A stretch of 6,216 nucleotides of DNA from Pseudomonadota bacterium (GCA_023453655.1 JAEXTE010000076.1:1-6216); one strand, 5' to 3'. Positions 1 through 6,073 are shown, counted from the stretch's first letter. Notes: a model not told the origin generated them from the letters alone. Program-made: numbers and translations.

Positions 1-1
1 G

Positions 2-715
2 GGCGGATACGACCGCGGTGCCTATCGCCAGGGCGGCCATGGCGAGGCCACGCGCGACCACGGCGGCCTGGATGCCGACGGACCCCGCGGCGTGCGCGGC
101 AAGCGCGTCGCCGACAGCAGCGATCGCGGAGCACCGCGTGCGCGCGCCGGGCGCGATCGCGGCGATGGCGCCCGCTGGGCCGGCGGCGGCCGCGATGGCG
201 CAACCCGGTTCGGCGGTGGCGCGGACCAGGACACGCGGTCGGGCGGCCAGTACCAGGGCGAAAGCGGACACGGCGCGCGTCCGGCACAGGCGGGCGACTT
301 CGCCGGCGGTGGTTACCTGGGGCGCGGCACCGGTTCCCGGCCGCAGCACGCTGCGCGCAGCGGTGGCGCCTTCGGCGACAACCCGCGCGGCTGGTACGGC
401 CCGGACGGCGGCCATGGCGACGGAGGCAGGGGCGGCGCTTCCGCGCAACCGGCAACGGGTTTTCGTGGCCGAGGACCGAAGAACTACCAGCGCCCCGACC
501 AGCGCATCGTCGAAGACCTGTGCGAACGGCTGACGGACGACGACGACATCGACGCCAGCGATATCGAAGTGCAGGTGGATCAGGGCGTCGTGACCCTTGC
601 CGGCACGGTCGGCGAACGCTGGATGAAGCATCGCGCCGAAGACCTGGCTGGCCGCTGCAGCGGCGTGCGCGACGTGGACAACCGCATCCGGGTGGTGCGC
701 GGGGACACCCGCTAG
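2..715 (+). CDS. BON-domain protein with a long Gly/Arg/Asp-rich N-terminal region (5' partial)
   Basis: The reading frame is open from the first complete codon of the window to a TAG stop, so the start lies upstream. An internal GTG at 92 is possible but unlikely, because the same low-complexity composition continues before it. About 237 residues are visible. Residues 1-160 are low-complexity, rich in Gly, Arg, Asp and Ala, with no hydrophobic segment; they include a W-Y-G-P-D-G-G-H-G-D stretch from residue 131. Residues 165-237 form one BON domain: an amphipathic helix (IVEDLCERL), the phrase DASDIEVQV, a GVVTLAGTV strand-turn, and a closing GVRDVDNRIRVV. BON domains are associated with phospholipid or surface binding in proteins such as OsmY and in secretins. 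No signal peptide can be judged because the N-terminus is missing. Single-BON proteins with such tails are usually annotated as hypothetical or stress-related. The domain call is firm; the function is unknown. Confidence 0.85.
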   Translation, partial: GGYDRGAYRQGGHGEATRDHGGLDADGPRGVRGKRVADSSDRGAPRARAGRDRGDGARWAGGGRDGATRFGGGADQDTRSGGQYQGESGHGARPAQAGDFAGGGYLGRGTGSRPQHAARSGGAFGDNPRGWYGPDGGHGDGGRGGASAQPATGFRGRGPKNYQRPDQRIVEDLCERLTDDDDIDASDIEVQVDQGVVTLAGTVGERWMKHRAEDLAGRCSGVRDVDNRIRVVRGDTR

Positions 716-719
716 CGGG

Positions 720-758
720 CTTGCGACCATGCCACGACGGCGTGGCCGCCGCCGCAAG
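720..758. terminator. Nested hairpin downstream of the BON gene
   Basis: An inner stem pairs GCCACG (731-736) with CGTGGC (741-746) around a 4-base loop. An outer stem pairs CTTGCG (720-725) with CGCAAG (753-758). The structure starts five bases after the BON stop codon. No T-run follows, so it is at best an atypical terminator or a 3'-end stabilising structure. The pairing is seen directly; the role is inferred. Confidence 0.4.
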
Positions 759-761
759 GCA

Positions 762-787
762 GGAGGGGCAGCCTGCGCTGCCCCTCC
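762..787. terminator. Strong hairpin between convergent genes, probable bidirectional terminator
   Basis: GGAGGGGCAGC (762-772) pairs perfectly with GCTGCCCCTCC (777-787), giving an 11-bp stem with a CTGC loop. It lies between the ends of two convergent genes, 4 bases beyond the M13 peptidase stop on the minus strand. A good U-tract is missing on both sides, as is common in very GC-rich genomes. The position and stem strength support a shared terminator or mRNA 3'-end structure. Confidence 0.7.
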
Positions 788-791
788 CTCG

Positions 792-2906
792 TTACCAGAT
801 GCGGACGCGATCCTCGGGCGCGATCCACAGCGGATCGCCCTGCTTGACCCCGAACGCCTCGTACCAGGCATCGATGTTGCGCAGCGGCGCGAACGCGCGG
901 ATGTGCCCGGGCGAGTGGGTGCCGTTGACCAGCTGCTGGCGTAGCGCATCGTCGCGCCACAGCGTGCGCCACACCTGCGCCCAGCCCAGGAACAGGCGCT
1001 GCTCGCCGGTGAAGCCGTCGATCACCGGCGCCGGCTTGCCGTCGAGCGAGCGGCGATAGGCCTCCAGCGCGATGGTCAGCCCGCCGAGATCGCCGATGTT
1101 CTCGCCCATCGCCACCTTGCCGTTGATGTGCATGCCCGGCAGCTGCGGGAACTCGTAGGCCTCGTACTGTGCGCCCAGCTTCGCCGCCTGGGCCTCGAAC
1201 TTGGCCGCGTCCTCGGACGTCCACCAGTCGCGCAGCACGCCGGCGCCGTCGGACTTGCGGCCCTGGTCGTCGAAGCCGTGGATGATCTCGTGGCCGATCA
1301 CGCCGCCGATGGCGCCGTAGTTGACCGCCGGATCGGCATCGGGATCGAAGAACGGCGGCTGCAGGATGCCGGCCGGGAACACGATCTCGTTCTTCACCGA
1401 GTTGTAGTAGGCGTTGACCGTCTGCGGGGTCATGCCCCACTCGTCCTTGTCGACCTGCTTGCCGAGGCGGGCGCGGCGGTAGTCCCACTCGAAACGCTGC
1501 GCGCGCAACGCGTTGCCGAACACGTCGCCCTCGCGCACCTCGAGCGCGCTGTAGTCGCGCCACTTGTCCGGGTGGCCGATCTTCAGTCCGAAACCGGCCA
1601 GCTTGGCGCGGGCTTCGGCCTTGGTCGCCGGCGACATCCACTCCAGCGCGTCGAGGCGGGCGCCCATCGCCAGCTTCACGTTGGCCACCAGGTCGTCCAT
1701 CTTGGCCTTGGCGTCCGGCGGGAAGTACAGCGCCACGTAGTCGCGGCCGATGGCCTCGCCCATCACGCCTTCGACGAAGGACACCGCCCGCTTCCAGCGC
1801 TCGCGCGGCTGCGGCTGGCCGGACATGAACTTCTCGCGGAACTCGTAGTGGGCCTTGACGAAACGCGCCGGCAGCAGCGGCGCCATCGAATCGACCAGGT
1901 CGGCCGCCTGCCAGGCCTTCAGCGTGTCCAGGTCGGTGTCGGCGAAGACCTTGGCCATCTGCGGGATCGCGCTGTCCTGGCGCACCACCGCGCGCTCGGC
2001 ATGGCCCACGCCGGAAGCCTCGAAGAAGCTCGCCCACGGGAAGCCCGGCGCCTTTGCGTCGAATTCCGGCAGTGCCAGCGGGTTGTAGGTCTTGTCGCGG
2101 TCGCGGCTCTGCGCGCGGGTCCAGTGCGCGTCCGCGATGCGGGTCTCGAAGTCGAGCACCTTCTTCGCGTTGCCTTCCGGATCGTCCCAGCCGGCCAGCG
2201 CGAGCAGCTCGGCCACGTAGGCCAGGTAGCGCTCGCGCTGCGGCGCGAAGTTCTCGCGCAGGTACATCTCGCGGTCGCCCAGGCCCAGGCCCGACTGCGA
2301 CAGGTAAAGGGTGTAGCGATCCGGATCGCGCTGGTCGTCGGAGACCATCAGCCGGAACAGGCCGCCGCCGAAGCCGCGCGCGACGCTGGCGCGCACCAGC
2401 GCGTCCTTGTCGGCAGCCTCGCGCAGCTGGGCCAGCAGCGGCCGCAGCGGTGCGTCGCCGCGCGCCTCGATCGCCGCCTCGTCCAGGAAGTCCTGGTAGA
2501 GCGTAGCGATCTTGGCCGCATCGCCGCCGGTGGCCGGATCGGCCTTCGGGTAGCCGTCGAGCAGCTTGCGCACGCGCGCCTCGGACAGGTCGCGCAGCAC
2601 GCGGAAGTTGCCGTAGCTCGACTGGTCGGACGGAATCTCGGTGGTGCGCGCCCAGTTGCCGCTGGCGTAGGCGAAGAAATCCGTGCCCGGCGCGATATCG
2701 CGGTCCATGCCCTCGACGTCGAAGCCCCAGCTGCCGTAACGCTTCGCCTCGATGGCGCCCTGGCCCGCGCCGCCACCGGCCTCGACCGGCACCAGCGCCT
2801 GCACGGTGCAGGCCTCGTCAACACAGCCGTGGCCCTCGCTGGCCGCTGCCGACGCCGACAGGGCCAAGGCCAGCAGCGTTGCCGCCGACAGGATGTTCTT
2901 CTTCAA
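792..2906 (-). CDS. Secreted M13 family zinc metallopeptidase (neprilysin/PepO type)
   Basis: A zinc endopeptidase predicted to cut short peptides in the periplasm or outside the cell; 704 aa, normal for the family. A Sec-type signal peptide lies at residues 1 to about 22 (KKN, then a Leu/Ala core ending ASAAA) and has no lipobox. The M13 N-terminal domain follows, with the family's GTDFFAYASGNW motif near 64-75. The catalytic part has NAYYN (498-502), the zinc site HEIIH (His539, Glu540, His543) and ENIGD, with Glu602 as third ligand and Asp606. HSPGHIRAF supplies His664 and Arg670, equivalent to the transition-state His and substrate-binding Arg of neprilysin. The protein ends RVRIW, the typical M13 terminus. 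The start is taken as TTG at 2906, because a GGAG lies 7 bases upstream and the signal peptide begins there. The in-frame ATG 68 codons earlier (3110) adds an Arg-rich stretch and overlaps the slyD stop. The only two cysteines are 28 and 33. The family is certain; the substrate is unknown. Confidence 0.96.
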   Translation of the reverse strand: MKKNILSAATLLALALSASAAASEGHGCVDEACTVQALVPVEAGGGAGQGAIEAKRYGSWGFDVEGMDRDIAPGTDFFAYASGNWARTTEIPSDQSSYGNFRVLRDLSEARVRKLLDGYPKADPATGGDAAKIATLYQDFLDEAAIEARGDAPLRPLLAQLREAADKDALVRASVARGFGGGLFRLMVSDDQRDPDRYTLYLSQSGLGLGDREMYLRENFAPQRERYLAYVAELLALAGWDDPEGNAKKVLDFETRIADAHWTRAQSRDRDKTYNPLALPEFDAKAPGFPWASFFEASGVGHAERAVVRQDSAIPQMAKVFADTDLDTLKAWQAADLVDSMAPLLPARFVKAHYEFREKFMSGQPQPRERWKRAVSFVEGVMGEAIGRDYVALYFPPDAKAKMDDLVANVKLAMGARLDALEWMSPATKAEARAKLAGFGLKIGHPDKWRDYSALEVREGDVFGNALRAQRFEWDYRRARLGKQVDKDEWGMTPQTVNAYYNSVKNEIVFPAGILQPPFFDPDADPAVNYGAIGGVIGHEIIHGFDDQGRKSDGAGVLRDWWTSEDAAKFEAQAAKLGAQYEAYEFPQLPGMHINGKVAMGENIGDLGGLTIALEAYRRSLDGKPAPVIDGFTGEQRLFLGWAQVWRTLWRDDALRQQLVNGTHSPGHIRAFAPLRNIDAWYEAFGVKQGDPLWIAPEDRVRIW

Positions 2907-2913
2907 GATCGAT

Positions 2914-2917
2914 CTCC
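2914..2917 (-). promoter_or_regulatory. Ribosome-binding site deciding the TTG start of the M13 peptidase
   Basis: On the minus strand GGAG sits 7 bases before a TTG codon, followed by AAGAAGAAC, which encodes a basic signal-peptide n-region. No ATG or GTG in this frame lies between this point and the arginine-rich upstream stretch at a position that would begin a signal peptide. The site therefore favours TTG initiation. Confidence 0.7.
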
Positions 2918-2931
2918 AAACTATTGATTGA

Positions 2932-2949
2932 CAAGACAAGGCGGTCTTG
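2932..2949. repeat. Small inverted repeat upstream of the M13 peptidase
   Basis: CAAGAC (2932-2937) pairs with GTCTTG (2944-2949) around six bases, about 26 bp before the peptidase start. It could be a leader hairpin or an operator half-site pair. No convincing -35/-10 promoter was found in this stretch, so the role is open and a chance occurrence is possible. Confidence 0.25.
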
Positions 2950-3009
2950 CAACCTGCGCCGCCTCTGCGTCGAGGATAGCGGCGGCGCCCGTGCGTGGCC
3001 CGGGCCAAA

Positions 3010-3037
3010 GGGCATGGTCTCGGCCGCAACCATGCCC
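3010..3037 (-). terminator. Inverted repeat with short T-run, candidate slyD terminator
   Basis: GGGCATGGT (3010-3018) pairs perfectly with ACCATGCCC (3029-3037), a 9-bp stem with a 10-base loop. Read on the minus strand, the stem is followed directly by TTT and then GGCCC. It lies 70 bp beyond the slyD stop and about 100 bp before the peptidase start, as expected for a terminator separating the two genes. The short T-run makes it weak by the classical rule. Confidence 0.5.
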
Positions 3038-3058
3038 GATCGGCCCGCGCCGGAGACA

Positions 3059-3089
3059 CGCGAACGCGGTGGGCGCGCCCACCTTCGCG
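3059..3089 (-). terminator. Perfect 16-bp palindrome within a longer hairpin just after slyD
   Basis: GGTGGGCGCGCCCACC (3068-3083) is a perfect 16-bp palindrome. Flanking CGCGAA (3059-3064) and TTCGCG (3084-3089) pair as well if three bases (3065-3067) bulge out, giving a long stem 17 bases after the slyD stop. No T-run follows. It probably acts with the second inverted repeat downstream as a GC-type transcript end or stabiliser. A protein-binding palindrome is an alternative. Confidence 0.45.
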
Positions 3090-3106
3090 CGGGCGGAGGT
3101 CGTGGC

Positions 3107-3574
3107 TCAATCCTGGGCGACGCGCCCGGTCTGCTTCTCGGCCTCGGTCGAATCGCGCACCTCCAGCACCCGCACGTCGAAGTGCAGGGTCTGCCCGGCC
3201 AGCGGGTGGTTACCATCGATGCGGACCTTGTCGCCGTCCACCTCGACCACGGTCACCAGCAGCGGGCCGCGCTCGCTGCTGGCCTGGAACTGCATGCCCG
3301 GCTCGACCTTCTCCACGCCCTGGAAGGCTTCGCGCGGCAGCACCTGCACCATGCCTTCGTTACGGACGCCGTAGGCCTCTTCGGGCGGCACGTCGACCTG
3401 CAGGGTGTCGCCGGCCTGCTTGCCGGCCAGCGCCTTCTCCAGGCCCGGGATGATGTTGCCGGCGCCATGGAAATAGGTCAGCGGACGGGAATCGGACGAC
3501 TGGTCGATGATCCGGCCGTCGTCGCTGGTCAGGGTGTAATGGATGCTGGCAACGCGCGCGGCAGCGATCTCCAT
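3107..3574 (-). CDS. slyD: FKBP-type peptidyl-prolyl cis-trans isomerase, SlyD-like, without metal-binding tail
   Basis: A predicted cytoplasmic isomerase of prolyl bonds with chaperone activity; 155 aa. The FKBP half is split as in SlyD. The first part covers residues 1 to about 68 and includes the active-site stretch TYFHGAGNIIPGLEKAL (33-49). The inserted chaperone flap (IF domain) spans about 69-122, from AYGVRNEGM to VDGDKVRID. The FKBP fold then closes with DGNHPLAGQTLHFDVRVLEV (120-139). E. coli SlyD continues with a His/Cys-rich nickel-binding tail; here the protein stops after a short charged end (KQTGRVAQD) with no Cys or His cluster, so a role in nickel delivery to hydrogenase is unlikely. 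The ATG at 3574 has AAGGAG 7 bases upstream, and the homologous N-terminus begins there; longer in-frame starts give unlike sequence. A sigma-70-like promoter lies upstream. Confidence 0.94.
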   Translation of the reverse strand: MEIAAARVASIHYTLTSDDGRIIDQSSDSRPLTYFHGAGNIIPGLEKALAGKQAGDTLQVDVPPEEAYGVRNEGMVQVLPREAFQGVEKVEPGMQFQASSERGPLLVTVVEVDGDKVRIDGNHPLAGQTLHFDVRVLEVRDSTEAEKQTGRVAQD

Positions 3575-3581
3575 GGAGTGT

Positions 3582-3587
3582 CTCCTT
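3582..3587 (-). promoter_or_regulatory. Ribosome-binding site of slyD
   Basis: AAGGAG on the minus strand, 7 bases before the ATG. This near-consensus site fixes the slyD start against the 104-codon-longer open frame, which begins at 3886. Confidence 0.8.
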
Positions 3588-3658
3588 GGACGTGAGGGGA
3601 TGAAGGGAGGTGTCCGCGAGTACATGCCGGTGCAATCACGGCGGAGCGGACGCCGACC

Positions 3659-3687
3659 ACCATAGCGGCGCGGGCTGTGCGGCGCAA
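3659..3687 (-). promoter_or_regulatory. Candidate sigma-70 promoter of slyD
   Basis: On the minus strand TTGCGC (3682-3687) and TATGGT (3659-3664) are separated by 17 bases, a good spacing with 4/6 matches in each box. Transcription would begin near 3652, leaving a leader of about 78 bases before the slyD ATG. This is the best promoter-like pair upstream of the gene. It is pattern-based only. Confidence 0.45.
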
Positions 3688-3697
3688 ACGCCTGGCC

Positions 3698-3709
3698 CGC
3701 CACGTGGCG
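3698..3709. promoter_or_regulatory. Perfect 12-bp palindrome upstream of the slyD promoter, possible operator
   Basis: CGCCACGTGGCG is a perfect palindrome with a CACGTG core, ending 10 bp upstream of the proposed -35 box of slyD. The location suits a dimeric transcription factor. In a genome this GC-rich, a chance palindrome is possible, and no regulator is implied by the sequence alone. Confidence 0.3.
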
Positions 3710-3865
3710 CGCCCGGGGCTCCGAAGTGAACGGCGGATTCAGCCCGGGACCAGCCGCGGGCCGCCACGGCCGCTGCCGCGGCGAGCCGGAGCGTTTCCGC
3801 CTGCGACGGCGCAGTGCCGCAGACCAGTGCCCGGCATGCACGCGACCGCAGCCGGCGGTTCGTCC

Positions 3866-3884
3866 GCGCATCCCCGGAATGCGC
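3866..3884 (-). terminator. Hairpin after the EEP lipoprotein gene
   Basis: GCGCAT (3866-3871) pairs with ATGCGC (3879-3884) around seven bases, about 28 bases past the EEP stop. A competing stem is CCCCGG (3872-3877) with CCGGGG (3888-3893). No T-run follows. It is the only structured candidate for the end of the leftward operon. Confidence 0.35.
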
Positions 3885-3912
3885 ACGCCGGGGGACGGCG
3901 ATGCGGCCTGCG

Positions 3913-4770
3913 TCAGGGCCGCGGCGCGGCGAACTCCACCAGGACCGGGAAATGGTCGGAGACGTGGCGTCCTTCGACGGGTGCATCGACGGTGCGCACG
4001 CTGCGCGCCTGCAGCCCTCGCGCGAACACCCAGTCGATGCGCCGGTCCGGCGTGCCGGTGAATCCGTGGAAGGTGCCTTCAGGTCCCTCGCGCCGCGGCG
4101 CCTGCTCCCAGGCATCGTCCAGGACCGCGGTCAGCCGCCGGTGGACCTCGCCACCCGGTACGTCGTTGAAATCGCCAGTCACGATGACGGGCACGTCCTG
4201 CCGCGCGCCGAGCCATTCGAGGATCAGCGCCGCGCCGCGCAGGCGCGCTTCGACGTCGTCCGGGCGGTACGGCAGGTGGGTGTTGAGCAGGTACAGGCGC
4301 ACGCCATCGGCGCTTCGCTCGAACAGGCCCCAGCTGGCCATGCGCGGATAGGGATGGCCCCAGCTGATGCTGCCCGGCACCTGCGGCGTGTCCGACAGCC
4401 AGAAGTGCCCGGAATCGAGCAGCCGCCAGGCGTCGCGGCGGTAGAACACGCCCATGTGTTCGTCCGCGTCGCCACCGCCCCGGCCAACGCCGAACCAGGC
4501 GTACTGCGGCAGTCGCGCGGCCAGCTCGTCGGCCTGGCTGCGCATCAGTTCCTGGGTGCCCAGGAGATCGGGGGCGGTGTCGTCGATCAGCCGCGCCATC
4601 GCATCGCGGCGCAGCGCCCACCGGTCGGGGCCATCGCTGTCCAGCGGCAGGCGCACGTTGAGGGTCATCACGCGTATCGGCGCAGGCGGTTCGGACAGCG
4701 AAGCGCAGCCGGCCACCGCAAGCAGCGCGCAGGCGGCCAGGACGCGCCACGCGGGTCGTTTACCGCGCAT
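3913..4770 (-). CDS. Endonuclease/exonuclease/phosphatase (EEP) superfamily lipoprotein
   Basis: A predicted Mg-dependent hydrolase of phosphoesters with the DNase I/sphingomyelinase fold, tethered to the envelope; 285 aa. Residues 1-21 form a lipoprotein signal peptide (MRGKR, then a Leu/Ala core) with lipobox V-A-G-C, so Cys22 would be lipidated. Ala at +2 suggests outer-membrane sorting. The EEP motifs occur in order: MTLNVR (Asn38), GTQE (Glu74), NTHLP (Asn163, His165), GDFND (Asp200, Asn202), RIDWVF (Asp246) and SDHFPV (Asp272, His273). All catalytic positions expected for the fold are present. The phrases GTFHGF and SGHFWLSDTPQVPGS resemble an uncharacterised EEP subfamily rather than ExoIII or classical nucleases. 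The ATG at 4770 overlaps the end of the acyltransferase gene by 11 bp and gives the signal peptide its normal start; the upstream in-frame ATG (4935) adds 55 residues that shadow the acyltransferase. Substrate not predictable: lipid, sugar phosphate or nucleic acid are possible. Confidence 0.92.
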   Translation of the reverse strand: MRGKRPAWRVLAACALLAVAGCASLSEPPAPIRVMTLNVRLPLDSDGPDRWALRRDAMARLIDDTAPDLLGTQELMRSQADELAARLPQYAWFGVGRGGGDADEHMGVFYRRDAWRLLDSGHFWLSDTPQVPGSISWGHPYPRMASWGLFERSADGVRLYLLNTHLPYRPDDVEARLRGAALILEWLGARQDVPVIVTGDFNDVPGGEVHRRLTAVLDDAWEQAPRREGPEGTFHGFTGTPDRRIDWVFARGLQARSVRTVDAPVEGRHVSDHFPVLVEFAAPRP

Positions 4771-6073
4771 CCGCCCTGCCCTCGTCCACCCGTGGTGCGT
4801 CCCCGCGGCGGCGCAGCTGCCAGGACGCCAGCACCAGCAGGGGCAGTCCGATCGCCGCGCCTGGCCATGCGCCCCAGGCCAGCGCCGTCGCCAGTCCGGC
4901 ATAGAGCGCGAAACCGCCGAGGAGGATTCGCCCAAGGTTGTCCACCGGAGGCACGTCGCGCGCCCGGGCCAGTTCGAAGCGCAGCACCGCCGCGATCACG
5001 GGCGCCACCATCAGCAGGCATAGCCCGATCCAGCACGCACGCCCCAGCCAGAACCCGGGCTCGCCCGGCAGGCCGGCATCGATCGGCAGGCCCAGCCGCT
5101 CGCCCAGCCAGGCCGCCGGCAGCTCGGCGAGTTTGTGCCACAGGTACAGGGGCATGCCGAGCGCCCCCAGCACCGTGATCGCGCGCGCGGGCGCGTGTCC
5201 CGCCAACAGTCGCCGGGCCAGCGGTTCGCACAGCAGCACCACGCCGACCTGCAGCCACACCACGCCCAACAGCGCCAGCGTCGGCGGCAGCATGTTGTTG
5301 CCGGCCAGCGCCACGCCCACCATCGCCACCGGATAGCCGCTGCCCATCGCCAGCAGCAGCCAGGCCGCGCCGAGCAGCACGAAGCCGGCGCCCGCGGCGG
5401 GTCCGCGGAAGCGCCCGCGTGCCCAGGCGATGCCCAGCTGCTGCGGGACCAGCCACACCGCCAGCATGTTCAGCCAGGCGATGCCGGGCTGCCGCTCCGC
5501 CACCCGCGCGCCGAGTTCGCGCAGCGCCTGCAGCGAACCCGCGTCGGCGCGGGCCAGGTCCAGCACGCCTGCCGCCAGCACCAGCAGCGCGATCGCCGCC
5601 ACGCCCATGCGCGTGTCCATGCGCAGGCACCACGGCAGCAGCGCCTGCACCGTGAGCAGCATCAGCAGGAACCACAGGTGGATGGTCAATGACTGGCCGA
5701 ACACGCCCAGCAGCCGGCCGTCCGACAGCAGCCCGAACAGCGCCAGGGCCACCAGCACCATCAGGTAGCTCACCGTGGGTCGCGCCAGCGAAAGCGCGCG
5801 CGCCGCCCACCAGTGGCGTTGGAGTCCTGCGGCGAGCCGACGCTCCACGCCCGCCGTGCTGACCGCCGCCGAGACGAATACGAACAGCGGCACCACCTGC
5901 ACCAGCCAGGTCAGCATTCCCGCCGCGTCCCAGGCCGCCAGCAGGTGGTCGGTGTCGACCAGGCGGCCATCCACCAGCCGCGGCAGCGTGGCCATCCAGT
6001 GCCCGAACACCACCACCAGCAGCGCGCCTGCGCGCAGGGCGTCGGGATAGGGGTCGCGTCGCGACGACGACAT
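4760..6073 (-). CDS. Integral-membrane acyltransferase, acyltransferase-3 type
   Basis: A predicted polytopic inner-membrane enzyme that transfers acyl groups (often acetyl or succinyl) to sugars of exported or envelope glycans; 437 aa from this start. The N-terminus carries the family signature: the basic RRDPYPDALRAGALL leads into the first membrane helix, which ends FGHW, with the conserved His at residue 25. About 10-12 hydrophobic helices follow. A late L-Y-L-W-H motif (His 313) matches another conserved position of the family. The C-terminal tail is Arg/Asp-rich and probably cytoplasmic. The start at 6073 is chosen because a GGA lies 7 bases upstream; an ATG nine codons earlier (6100) lacks any ribosome-binding site but is possible. 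The gene lies 48 bases after the preceding gene and overlaps the EEP gene by 11 bp, so operon membership and translational coupling are likely. The family is fairly sure from topology and motifs; the acceptor is unknown. Confidence 0.85.
   Translation of the reverse strand: MSSSRRDPYPDALRAGALLVVVFGHWMATLPRLVDGRLVDTDHLLAAWDAAGMLTWLVQVVPLFVFVSAAVSTAGVERRLAAGLQRHWWAARALSLARPTVSYLMVLVALALFGLLSDGRLLGVFGQSLTIHLWFLLMLLTVQALLPWCLRMDTRMGVAAIALLVLAAGVLDLARADAGSLQALRELGARVAERQPGIAWLNMLAVWLVPQQLGIAWARGRFRGPAAGAGFVLLGAAWLLLAMGSGYPVAMVGVALAGNNMLPPTLALLGVVWLQVGVVLLCEPLARRLLAGHAPARAITVLGALGMPLYLWHKLAELPAAWLGERLGLPIDAGLPGEPGFWLGRACWIGLCLLMVAPVIAAVLRFELARARDVPPVDNLGRILLGGFALYAGLATALAWGAWPGAAIGLPLLVLASWQLRRRGDAPRVDEGRADAR

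Larger units (their letters stand above)
3575..3912. other. Intergenic region between the EEP lipoprotein gene and slyD
   Basis: Some 338 bases without a supportable gene. From the right it holds a hairpin after the EEP gene, a stretch with no recognised element (about 3710-3865, GC-rich, no protein-like frame or RNA gene), a 12-bp palindrome, a promoter-like pair, and a slyD leader of roughly 78 bases. In the leader, GTCCGC (3612-3617) and GCGGAC (3646-3651) could pair over a 28-base loop, but this is weak. Confidence 0.6.

Noticed and set aside
18..533. A 171-codon plus-strand frame at the left edge
   Set aside because: Out of frame with the BON gene, Ala/Arg/Thr-rich, and without domain features.
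712..2037. A 441-codon minus-strand frame inside the M13 gene
   Set aside because: It is a different frame of the same strand, Arg/Gly-rich with no domain, and fully overlaps the catalytic part of the peptidase.
1128..2927. A 599-codon open frame on the plus strand
   Set aside because: It lies entirely antisense to the M13 peptidase, whose motifs are unmistakable. Its product is a His/Leu/Arg/Val-rich mirror of that gene, as is typical of high-GC DNA.
2924..2952. TTGCAA with AATCAA as a promoter for the M13 gene
   Set aside because: The -10 match is poor, and the transcription start would fall on the ribosome-binding site.
3740..3800. Repeated CCGCGG hexamers in the intergenic region
   Set aside because: Short palindromic GC hexamers are expected by chance at this base composition and show no regular spacing.
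3575..3886. N-terminal extension of slyD to an upstream ATG
   Set aside because: The extension is Arg-rich, unlike any SlyD, and would span the promoter. A near-perfect ribosome-binding site marks the ATG at 3574.
3814..5178. A 454-codon plus-strand frame
   Set aside because: Antisense to the EEP and acyltransferase genes, with no recognisable domain and shadow-type composition.
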